Shown here in pieces: positions 7,421 to 13,565 of a DNA stretch of 14,014 nucleotides. The notes under the pieces were generated by a model, which ran no database searches, had not been told where the DNA came from, and saw only the letters and a list, made by a program, of their open reading frames with translations. The DNA is from Thermofilaceae archaeon (lineage in GTDB: Archaea > Thermoproteota > Thermoprotei > Thermofilales > Thermofilaceae): the NCBI GenBank assembly GCA_027017025.1, contig JALURH010000083.1:1-14014 (forward strand), in the 5' to 3' direction. Numbering within the stretch: position 1 is the first letter of the stretch; every line of letters starts with the position of its first letter. A program made the translations under genes and the position numbers.

Positions 7421-8182
7421 GTGTATGTAGTAGATTTTGAGGAAAAGATTTGGGTAATAACAGGTGTAGGATCTCTTTCGCTGATACTACATACTCTACC
7501 CCTTTTCTATGTGGGATGCATAGATCTTAGGGGGATACATCTCATAGGATTTATTGTAGCGTTATCCTCGTTGCTTGTGCTCCACGAATTTATGCACATA
7601 ATTTTTTGTTATGTCTATGGCTTTAGGTTTTCTCTAGGATACAAGGTTATTAAAACTATTTTTCTCACAGCATATGTGGAGATACATAATCCAATGTCTG
7701 CTAGAAAGGCTTTAGTAGTACTGCTATCCCCCCTAGCTCTACAACCTTTATTCCTAGCGCTACGTAACCCATATACCACCACAATGTACCTACTGAATGC
7801 CTTTGGAGTAGGCGGAGACATCTATGCTACTCTACTTATACTGAAGAGTGGACTGGATGCTACGGTTCTAGATAGAGGACTATATATAGAAATTAACCCT
7901 CCCCCTACTATCCCTGAAGCAGTCGATTCTTCCCTAGAGTGGCTAGGTAGAACTATAGTATTTTCCCTGGTACTCCTGGCAGCTATCTCTGGAGTCTTAT
8001 TCCTATATGTGGTTACCGCCCAAAAAGATTTGGTTATTTGGGGATTTACCATAATTAGGTATCAACGTGGCAGAGGACTCTTCTCATTCTATATAGATGT
8101 ATTGCCAATAGTACTGCTAGTTCTTACGTTATCCTCAGTAATTTCATTTTTTATAACTAGGAGGAAGCCGAGGGCTAGCTAG
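7421..8182 (+). CDS. DUF3267-like HExxH membrane protein, putative zinc metalloprotease
   Basis: This 253-residue membrane protein has about six hydrophobic segments, near 11-31, 39-66, 97-115, 122-142, 176-199 and 225-246. The zincin motif HEFMH is at 55-59, inside the second segment (H55, E56, H59). Further on, NAFGVGGDI at 126-134 places an Asp (D133) where DUF3267 proteins carry a conserved N..G..GD, a plausible third metal ligand. KALVVLLSPLAL at 96-107 also fits that family. The function is unknown; zinc-dependent intramembrane proteolysis is inferred from the motif alone. The GTG start is supported by a TATA box 26 bases upstream. It is transcribed away from a CPBP protease gene 65 bp distant. 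The loop at about 143-172 and the loop at about 200-224 are probably extramembrane. Confidence 0.66.
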   Translation: MYVVDFEEKIWVITGVGSLSLILHTLPLFYVGCIDLRGIHLIGFIVALSSLLVLHEFMHIIFCYVYGFRFSLGYKVIKTIFLTAYVEIHNPMSARKALVVLLSPLALQPLFLALRNPYTTTMYLLNAFGVGGDIYATLLILKSGLDATVLDRGLYIEINPPPTIPEAVDSSLEWLGRTIVFSLVLLAAISGVLFLYVVTAQKDLVIWGFTIIRYQRGRGLFSFYIDVLPIVLLVLTLSSVISFFITRRKPRAS

Positions 8183-8352
8183 AGCTTTCAGTCTAATAAA
8201 TTGTTATATGATAGTGTGAGGATATAGCCTAAACTTTTCTCACAACAACTATGGGTTAAGCTAGCTAATGAAATCCCTAGTTAGTTAATCGAGAATTTCT
8301 ACCCACTCAATGCCTTAGGTGCCTCTAGAATAGCTACAGACATGAGAGAAAA
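8183..8352. other. Intergenic region with no recognisable gene
   Basis: About 200 bases separate the DUF3267-like gene from the phosphodiesterase gene, the longest gap in the window. I see no tRNA, no convincing C/D-box RNA, no repeat array and no conserved-looking small reading frame. A 26-codon hydrophobic frame on the minus strand (8379-8299) exists but has neither promoter nor ribosome-binding site. The downstream end holds the TATA box of the next gene. Confidence 0.5.
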
Positions 8353-8361
8353 TAATATAAC
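8353..8361 (+). promoter_or_regulatory. TATA box of the glycerophosphodiester phosphodiesterase gene
   Basis: TAATATAAC is centred near 8357, about 27 bases before the GTG start at 8384. This fits a leaderless mRNA and supports that GTG over later starts. Confidence 0.5.
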
Positions 8362-8383
8362 TATGTAAAGTGCCTCCATTTCT

Positions 8384-9148
8384 GTGGACGACGATTCGGA
8401 AAGCTCTAAGCTATTTACGATAATAGCACATAGATGTAGCGGTAGCAGCTATCCAGAGAACACACTAAAAGCCCTAGAGAATGCTATAAAGATAGGCGTA
8501 GATATGGTGGAGATCGACGTTAATTTAAGTAGAGATGGAAAAATGGTAATTTTCCATGACGACTATATCCGCTTTGGAGCCAATAATATAGGGTCTATCA
8601 GGGAACTTACATATAGCGAGCTGAGGAAAATCGATCTAGGAGGTGGAGAAAACATACCGTTACTAGAAGATATGTTGGATTTAGCTAATGGACAAATTGG
8701 GGTCATGCTTGACCTAAAAGTGGAGGGACTAGAGGAAAGAGTTCTTTCAGCATTAGCTGAGAGGAATATGCTTGATTCAGTAATATTCTCTGGGAAAAAT
8801 CTGTCTCTATTGAGAATAAAAAATCTTTATAGAGATGCTAGGATAGCATTAACGTATAACCGTGCAGGTCCCTATGAACTATTCCAGGCAAAGAAGCTTG
8901 GTGGAGAATTCTTTAACGTTAAGTTCCCCACACTTAGGAGCACGATTGTTAGCATGGCACATAGCCTTGGTATAAAAGTTATTGCATGGGTAATAGATTC
9001 TACGAGGGATCTGGCAAGAGTCTCTAAAATGAGGGTAGATGCTATAACCACCGATAAACCTATAGAGGCTCTTTCATTTAGAAAAAACATTGCGAACCTA
9101 AATACTAAAATAGCGTTAGAACCTATCGTAGGCTTCTCCTTAACATAG
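8384..9148 (+). CDS. Glycerophosphodiester phosphodiesterase family protein
   Basis: This is a cytosolic TIM-barrel phosphodiesterase of the GDPD family, 254 residues, expected to cleave glycerophosphodiesters to glycerol phosphate and an alcohol with a bound divalent metal. H16 and R17 (HRC..YPENT) and H58 (FHDD) fit the catalytic histidines, E43 and D45 (EIDVNLSRDG) the metal ligands, then LDLK at 109-112, W202 and ITTDKP at 221-226 close the barrel. The family's usual HRG is HRC here. No signal peptide is seen, so it probably acts inside the cell, on lipid head-group or nucleotide-type diesters; because archaeal lipids use glycerol-1-phosphate, the true substrate is open. About 25 residues after the barrel form a tail with no known motif. 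The GTG start has a correctly spaced TATA box. It stands alone, 42 bases before the next + gene. Confidence 0.87.
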   Translation: MDDDSESSKLFTIIAHRCSGSSYPENTLKALENAIKIGVDMVEIDVNLSRDGKMVIFHDDYIRFGANNIGSIRELTYSELRKIDLGGGENIPLLEDMLDLANGQIGVMLDLKVEGLEERVLSALAERNMLDSVIFSGKNLSLLRIKNLYRDARIALTYNRAGPYELFQAKKLGGEFFNVKFPTLRSTIVSMAHSLGIKVIAWVIDSTRDLARVSKMRVDAITTDKPIEALSFRKNIANLNTKIALEPIVGFSLT

Positions 9149-9150
9149 TA

Positions 9151-9158
9151 TTATATTA
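9151..9158 (+). promoter_or_regulatory. TATA box of the small winged-helix-like gene
   Basis: TTATATTA is centred near 9154.5, giving a predicted transcription start about 9180 and a leader of about ten bases (with GGTAG) before ATG 9191. A T5 run at 9164-9168 just after it could end the upstream phosphodiesterase transcript. Confidence 0.35.
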
Positions 9159-9190
9159 AGGTGTTTTTCTCTATCAACTTGGTAGATTAA

Positions 9191-9583
9191 ATGAACGTTG
9201 AAGAGGTAATCTCTGAGCTAAAGAGATCAGATAGAGAAGTAGATATGGTGGCACTAGATATACTTAGGGCGTTAATAGCCTTCCACGATGTACTATGGCT
9301 TAGTGAACTACCAAATTCCATACTTTCTCTTCATAGAGGCGTTATGCCCTATGTTCTTACCCCAGATCTACTGGATAAAGCTGTCCGAAGACTGGAGAAC
9401 CTTAATTTAATTACTGCTGAGGAGAGAATTAGGGGGGAGATATACTCTAGGAAGACATATAGAGATCTCTACATTAGAATTAAAGCACAAGATATTAAGA
9501 GGATTTTAGCTAATGATGAAGTTTTAAGGGAATATAAGATTTATGTAAGCGAGATACTAAGGGATGTATTAAAAAAAGACTAG
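9191..9583 (+). CDS. Hypothetical protein, possibly winged-helix
   Basis: I do not recognise this 130-residue protein. It is charged, soluble and largely helical by eye, without cysteine and without a signal or membrane segment. The middle (about 56-100: LTPDLLDKAVRRLENLNLI, then a charged turn with RGEIYSRKTYRDLYI) looks like a recognition helix followed by a beta wing, so a winged-helix DNA-binding or protein-interaction role is possible, but this is an impression, not a family match. The C-terminal 30 residues (DEVLREYKIYVSEILRDVLKK) form a long amphipathic helix that could dimerise. Its stop codon shares CTAG (9580-9583) with the stop of the convergent HMG-CoA reductase gene. It may be transcribed with the phosphodiesterase or from its own TATA box. 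Confidence 0.7.
   Translation: MNVEEVISELKRSDREVDMVALDILRALIAFHDVLWLSELPNSILSLHRGVMPYVLTPDLLDKAVRRLENLNLITAEERIRGEIYSRKTYRDLYIRIKAQDIKRILANDEVLREYKIYVSEILRDVLKKD
9571..9577 (-). terminator. U-tract terminator of the HMG-CoA reductase gene
   Basis: Seven A residues on the + strand give a T7 run on the minus strand, beginning three bases after the reductase stop codon. On the + strand the same bases encode the C-terminal lysines of the small upstream protein. Likewise a T5 run at 9584-9588 follows the + gene's stop, so each convergent gene may terminate within the other's end. Confidence 0.4.
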
Positions 9584-10869
9584 TTTTTACCTACTTCCCC
9601 CTCCTTGGAGAGCTTCTCAATAAGCTCCTTTGCGTAATCGAACCTAATTTTACCCTCCTCAATCATTATTTGAGCAACTCTATCAACTAGTTCTCCTGTT
9701 GCACCAGCCATTACAGCTATGTTCCTAGCGTGGAGCTTCATATGTCCTTTCTGAATACCCTCTGTCGCCAATGCCCTTAAAGCAGCGAAGTTCTGTGCTA
9801 GCCCAACAGCTCCCATAACTTCTGCAAGCTCTGTTGCCGTCTTTACGCCTAGTATCTTAAGGGCTATCCTAGCTACGGGATGAACCTTCGTTGCACCACC
9901 AACTATGCCTACAGCCATAGGCATCTCGAGGCTTCCAACAAGGTTGCCGTCTTTATCCTTCTCCCAGACTGAGAGAGGCCTATATCTACCATCCTTAGCA
10001 GCATATGCATGTGCCCCAGCCTCAATTGCTCTATGATCCTGCCCTGTAGCTAATGCTACAGCTATAACCCCATTCATTATACCCTTATTGTGTGTAGCTG
10101 CGCGGTATGGATCGGCGGCAGCAAACGCCCACGCATCTACTATAGCGTCAACTACATTTTCCCCTCCAATCTCCTCCTTATAGACCTTTACCCACGCTCG
10201 CACAAGCCTCTTATCCGCTAGGTTAGATATTATCCTGAGATGCGTCCTACCCCCCGTGATCTTCTCAATCAGGGGGGAAACCGCTTCAGCCATAGTATTT
10301 ACAGCGTTAGCGCCCATAGCGTCTCTAACATCTACTATGAGGTGAACTATTAGCATAGGGCCTCTAGGTCCTTCAACAACTCTTGCTTCAACATCTTTGG
10401 CCCCCCCACCGAGCTTTACAAGTACAGGGTCTTGAGCATTCGCTAAGTCAAGTATTTCTTCCTTATGTTCAAGTACTATCATTCTCTGATACCAGGGGTC
10501 TCTTAACCCTAGGACCTGTATCTGCCCAATCATTAAGGGACCTGTAGTTCTAGCTCTTATTCCTCCATCCCGCCTCATAACTCTGGCAGCGTTACTTGCA
10601 GCAGCTACTACGCTGGATTCCTCAATAACCATGGGTATCAGATAGTCCCTACCATTTATCAAGAAATTAACCGCTACGGCAAACGGGTACGCCATAGTCC
10701 CTATCACATTTTCGATCATAATATCAGCTATCTTAAGGTCTAAGTTACCTACTTTCTTCAGAGTCTCTACTTCTTCCCCAGATAAACCTGCGAAATCAGC
10801 TACAAGTCTTAGCCTCTCCTCTAGGGATAGTTTGTAGAACCCAGGTATCCTAGATGATTTTTCCTGCAT
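9580..10869 (-). CDS. mvaA: Hydroxymethylglutaryl-CoA reductase, class II (MvaA type)
   Basis: This enzyme interconverts HMG-CoA and mevalonate, the committed step toward the isoprenoid chains of archaeal lipids. The 429-residue length and the motifs fit the soluble class II (Pseudomonas mevalonii-like) form: the glutamate of IEESSVVAAAS (E83 or E84), K262 in HNKGIMNG, D278 in GQDHRAIEAGAHAYA, and H376 in KGHMKLHARNIA match the four catalytic residues of the class. VRDAMGANAVNTMAE at 181-195 is the nucleotide-binding loop; cofactor preference cannot be read safely. There is no membrane anchor. The ATG start is supported by a TATA box 26 bases upstream, so the mRNA is probably leaderless. Most studied crenarchaea are said to carry class I enzymes, so the class II form here hints at lateral acquisition; base usage looks like its neighbours. 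In an archaeon a biosynthetic role is more likely than the degradative one of P. mevalonii. Confidence 0.95.
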   Translation of the reverse strand: MQEKSSRIPGFYKLSLEERLRLVADFAGLSGEEVETLKKVGNLDLKIADIMIENVIGTMAYPFAVAVNFLINGRDYLIPMVIEESSVVAAASNAARVMRRDGGIRARTTGPLMIGQIQVLGLRDPWYQRMIVLEHKEEILDLANAQDPVLVKLGGGAKDVEARVVEGPRGPMLIVHLIVDVRDAMGANAVNTMAEAVSPLIEKITGGRTHLRIISNLADKRLVRAWVKVYKEEIGGENVVDAIVDAWAFAAADPYRAATHNKGIMNGVIAVALATGQDHRAIEAGAHAYAAKDGRYRPLSVWEKDKDGNLVGSLEMPMAVGIVGGATKVHPVARIALKILGVKTATELAEVMGAVGLAQNFAALRALATEGIQKGHMKLHARNIAVMAGATGELVDRVAQIMIEEGKIRFDYAKELIEKLSKEGEVGKN

Positions 10870-10892
10870 CAGAAGGCTAATAAGAGTTTCAA

Positions 10893-10899
10893 CTATAAA
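10893..10899 (-). promoter_or_regulatory. TATA box of the HMG-CoA reductase gene
   Basis: On the minus strand TTTATAG is centred at 10896, 26-27 bases before the ATG at 10869. It lies in the 37-base gap after the thioredoxin-like gene, so the reductase can be transcribed on its own as a leaderless mRNA. Confidence 0.55.
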
Positions 10900-10906
10900 C
10901 AGTTAT

Positions 10907-11263
10907 CTATTCTTCTAGGTTAATTAATCCAACTAGCCTCCTATAGAACTCATCGAAGCCCTTAGGACACCCCCTCATCCACCTACCGTTCTCAGCTATA
11001 GTGACTGGAACAACAACGGTTCCAGTGAGAGATATTATTTCGCGAATATGGTTAGTATATATCTCAGCTCTAACCTCTAGGTTACCTATATCCATCACGT
11101 AAAGAAGAAGTCTCTCACATGCTGGGCAAAAAGGATCGTAGAGAACTCTGATAGATGTACGCTTAGGTAATGTAACCACCGGCTTACACCCAGTGAGTGA
11201 AGCCTTTACTACGATAGCAGGTGGAGGCTCTGTATCAAAGAGTATATTACAGATTTTAGGCAT
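10907..11263 (-). CDS. Thioredoxin-fold (glutaredoxin-like) protein with CPAC motif
   Basis: Numbered from ATG 11263 (118 residues), residues about 37-112 show a thioredoxin-type core: a strand IRVLYD, then FCPAC with C46 and C49 at the start of a helix, a second strand RAEIYT, and VVVPVT with the expected cis-proline P86. A third downstream cysteine (C99, in RGCPKGF) follows the last strand. It is probably a cytosolic dithiol-disulfide oxidoreductase, but its partner is unknown. The first 35 residues, with C5 and C26, are not part of the minimal fold and I do not recognise them. The longer reading from GTG 11284 is open, but the minus-strand TATA-like sequence in the divergent region predicts transcription start near 11272-11277, after that GTG, so the ATG is preferred. 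It is upstream of, and codirectional with, the HMG-CoA reductase gene. Confidence 0.68.
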   Translation of the reverse strand: MPKICNILFDTEPPPAIVVKASLTGCKPVVTLPKRTSIRVLYDPFCPACERLLLYVMDIGNLEVRAEIYTNHIREIISLTGTVVVPVTIAENGRWMRGCPKGFDEFYRRLVGLINLEE

Positions 11264-11295
11264 CAACAAAGTATATTCAGTCACAATTTCTAAAG

Positions 11296-11308
11296 TTTAT
11301 TTTTTATC
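11296..11308. promoter_or_regulatory. A/T-rich divergent promoter between the thioredoxin-fold gene and the PIP-motif gene
   Basis: TTTATTTTTTATC holds TATA-like sequence for both directions. Toward the + strand, a centre near 11303 predicts a start at about 11330, right at the ATG 11332. Toward the minus strand it predicts starts near 11272-11277, shortly before the ATG at 11263. The box does not match the crenarchaeal consensus closely in either direction. Confidence 0.35.
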
Positions 11309-11331
11309 GAGCCTCAATATAATTCCCTTTG

Positions 11332-11877
11332 ATGAGTAAACCTGAGAAAAGAATTGGAAGATTCCAGGTGATGGCTTTACTGCAGGCAGCAAGATATTAT
11401 TTATTAACGGGCGACTATGAGAAGGCTCTTTCCTTCGGCTTAAACCGTGCTATATTCTATGCATGGGCAAAGAGGTATGGTAGAGGCGTTAAAGCAGCAG
11501 GTAGGGAAAAGATTACTGGAGAAGTTAAAGAAAATATTGAAGGAAATAAGCCTGTGGTTCACGTTGGCAACGAGGTAGCCTTCATGGGTCCAAGCGGCTA
11601 CTTCATGATAGGTGGAAAAGAGCAAACTCCAGATGACTTTATGAGAGAAATTGCTAGACGGATAGATCCAGTAATACCGTTTAAGGAGGCATGGAGAAAA
11701 GCCATAGACTATGTAGGTAAGTTTAGTAGGGAGACCCTGCTCGACCAAGAAAAATTCTTTAAGAAGGTTTATAAACCAGTTAGGGATAGCTTCCCCCACC
11801 TAGGTGGGGGAAGGAAGCAGAGAACATTATTTGACGTGTTTGCTAGCTCCAGCGGAGATCTATCGAAGGAGAATTAG
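11332..11877 (+). CDS. Uncharacterised protein with a C-terminal PCNA-binding (PIP-box)-like motif
   Basis: I do not recognise the main domain. From ATG 11332 it has 181 residues, basic and soluble, without cysteine or a signal. Residues about 11-50 (FQVMALLQAARYYLLTGDYE and on) are helical, and about 72-95 look like short strands (PVVHVGNEVAFMGPSGYFMI). About 100-150 are helical again, and a Gly/Pro linker (PHLGGGRK) leads to KQRTLFDVF at 162-170. That last segment resembles archaeal PIP boxes such as the KQATLFDFL ending reported for archaeal clamp-loader large subunits, apart from Val instead of an aromatic residue at the seventh position. It suggests a replication or repair protein that docks on the sliding clamp; this is inference. 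TTG 11329 would add one residue, but the ATG fits the promoter. The linker codons contain a 24-bp perfect palindrome. Confidence 0.72.
   Translation: MSKPEKRIGRFQVMALLQAARYYLLTGDYEKALSFGLNRAIFYAWAKRYGRGVKAAGREKITGEVKENIEGNKPVVHVGNEVAFMGPSGYFMIGGKEQTPDDFMREIARRIDPVIPFKEAWRKAIDYVGKFSRETLLDQEKFFKKVYKPVRDSFPHLGGGRKQRTLFDVFASSSGDLSKEN
11790..11813. repeat. Perfect 24-bp palindrome inside a coding region
   Basis: The half-site CTTCCCCCACCT is followed directly by its exact reverse complement, with no spacer. It is locally very G/C-rich in an A/T-rich gene. It encodes the S-F-P-H-L-G-G-G-R linker before the PIP-like motif. In RNA it could form a nine-or-more-pair hairpin closing on CTAG; in DNA it is a symmetric site. 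Confidence 0.9.
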
Positions 11878-11886
11878 ATAGATAGA

Positions 11887-11894
11887 TTAAATAC
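11887..11894 (+). promoter_or_regulatory. TATA-like box of the antiporter gene
   Basis: TTAAATAC is centred near 11890.5, about 27 bases before the GTG start at 11918, consistent with a leaderless transcript. The 40-base gap after the previous gene contains no better candidate and no Shine-Dalgarno sequence. Confidence 0.4.
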
Positions 11895-11917
11895 TACAAC
11901 TAGGTACAATTTTAACC

Positions 11918-13561
11918 GTGAGTATACCTGGAGAAATAGGCTCACTCATCCATCTTACGCTAGCTTGTATTCTAGCTATATTCTACGCTAAATATAGGGC
12001 TGTTGTTATCCTCCCGGCCCTAATGCTTTCATCACTAGCCACCTCTATCGTTGGGCTAGAAATACATCCATTTATCTCAGGTATTTCTGGGTTCGCAGCA
12101 GCACTTATAGTATTTATTGCTGGCTTAGAGCTCAACCCTCATTTCATCAGAGAGAATAAAGAGAGAGTACTAATAATGTTTCTTGTAGAAGCCGTTCTAT
12201 TCCTCTCCCTATTCTACACGTTAACTATATTCTTCCCGCTAACTCTAGCAGTCACTATAGCTGCAATTATGGTTGCATCAAATGAAGCCTTTGTACTTGA
12301 ATTAGGTAGGATAGGTGATAAGAGACTTGCTCAATACGGTATTACTCTGTCAGTATTAGAGGATGCGCTAGCTGTTTTCCTACTCTCAGTTGGTTTTTTT
12401 ACTAGTTTAAGCTTTTCTCTAGGTAAGGAGAAAATAAGTTTCTTGGTTTCTGTAACACTATTTCTTATCCCAATACTCTATATATTGAGTGAACCCTTCG
12501 ACCGATTTATAGACACCATTGAGAGGATAGATGCTAGAATACTTATCTCGATACTATATTTAGCTATACTAATAGCTCTAGCTGAGGTACTAGAGATACC
12601 AGAGGCTATACCAGTCTTTATTGGCGCTATAGCTCTTTCCCTAAGGGAATTTAATGAGGAAGCTTTTAAAGCAATTGAAAGCTACTTTGTTCTAGCACTA
12701 ATGGGGTTTGTATCTTCCCTACCATTTACTTTAGCTCACTCAGGAGAAGTACTAACACTTGAGCTATTACCCAAAGTGGTTCTGGAGGGGATATTCCTAG
12801 CGTTTATGGCATTCATACTGAGGAGCGTGATCGTATTTTTAGCTTCCCTCATGGGGGGATTGAAGGTGGAACACAGCTTCATGTTGTCACTTAGCTTAGC
12901 TAATACGGGGGAATTCGGGTTAGTGGTTCTTGCGTCATTGATAGGGAAGGGAGGTTTAATCCCAGCGGATTTAGCTTATGCAGCAATGTTTGCCTACGCC
13001 TTCAATCTTACATTCGTCTCATACATTGTAAACAACCTTAATAGGATAATAGATAAGTTAATGAAGAAAATGAGTAGAAGTATTATTTATTCTCTCGAAA
13101 AGATAAGTTCGGGAGCTAATAAGTTCGTGATGGTGACTAAAGCTGATATAAGATTTAAGAAGGATCTACTGGGTTTAAGTACAACTTTAATAGCTAGCTA
13201 TAGTGCCCTAGCCTTGCAGAGGAGTATACATCTACCCATGTTAAATTATATTCTCTCAATATTTATTCTAGCATCGTTCCTAGTTGCTATGCAAAAAGTT
13301 TTCGAAAGCTTTAGTGAAGACATAAGGCAAGTTGTGTCATATAGATCAACATTCATGCTTATGTTCAGGTTCCTAATACTTTATATAGTAATTGCTCCAC
13401 TCATAAGCTTCCTTACGTGGGAGTTAACAGTATACGAGCCTATTTTGCCATTGGAGTCGCCAATAACCCTATTGTTGATTCTCATAACCACATATATCCT
13501 GACACTACTTATCGAGAAGATATCTACCATCCTGATGCAGAGTGAAGAAAAAATAGTCTAA
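11918..13561 (+). CDS. CPA2 family cation/proton antiporter with C-terminal membrane extension
   Basis: This polytopic membrane protein of 547 residues has a first part, up to about residue 378, that is a Na+(K+)/H+ exchanger of the KefB/NapA type. It shows FIAGLELNP at 66-74, an unwound-helix type segment ASNEAFVLELGRIG at 120-133, the acidic pair E148-D149 in SVLEDALAV expected to bind the ion, and LANTGEFGLVV at 327-337, typical of KefB/KefC-like proteins. Instead of the cytosolic TrkA-N domain common in Kef proteins, residues 379-547 form a basic linker followed by about four more hydrophobic segments (near 424-440, 445-463, 485-506 and 518-538). The GTG start is supported by a TATA-like box at the leaderless spacing. 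It probably serves pH or salt homeostasis; the ion is not determined. It ends four bases from the convergent HAD gene. Confidence 0.85.
   Translation: MSIPGEIGSLIHLTLACILAIFYAKYRAVVILPALMLSSLATSIVGLEIHPFISGISGFAAALIVFIAGLELNPHFIRENKERVLIMFLVEAVLFLSLFYTLTIFFPLTLAVTIAAIMVASNEAFVLELGRIGDKRLAQYGITLSVLEDALAVFLLSVGFFTSLSFSLGKEKISFLVSVTLFLIPILYILSEPFDRFIDTIERIDARILISILYLAILIALAEVLEIPEAIPVFIGAIALSLREFNEEAFKAIESYFVLALMGFVSSLPFTLAHSGEVLTLELLPKVVLEGIFLAFMAFILRSVIVFLASLMGGLKVEHSFMLSLSLANTGEFGLVVLASLIGKGGLIPADLAYAAMFAYAFNLTFVSYIVNNLNRIIDKLMKKMSRSIIYSLEKISSGANKFVMVTKADIRFKKDLLGLSTTLIASYSALALQRSIHLPMLNYILSIFILASFLVAMQKVFESFSEDIRQVVSYRSTFMLMFRFLILYIVIAPLISFLTWELTVYEPILPLESPITLLLILITTYILTLLIEKISTILMQSEEKIV
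13548..13553 (-). terminator. Possible U-tract terminator of the HAD hydrolase gene
   Basis: A run of six A on the + strand gives T6 on the minus strand 12 bases after the HAD stop codon, within the last codons of the convergent antiporter gene. Confidence 0.3.
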
Positions 13562-13565
13562 AAAG

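Noticed and set aside
8183..8260. Possible C/D-box small RNA around ATGATAG
   Set aside because: The C box is imperfect and there is no CTGA D box at suitable spacing.
8299..8379. A 26-codon hydrophobic reading frame on the minus strand, antisense to the phosphodiesterase promoter
   Set aside because: It starts with ATG and would make a single membrane helix, but it has no TATA box at the right distance, no ribosome-binding site, and a frame this short is expected by chance.
9580..10869. Degradative (catabolic) role for the HMG-CoA reductase
   Set aside because: The class II form is used catabolically in P. mevalonii, but an archaeon needs mevalonate for its lipids and no HMG-CoA lyase is nearby.
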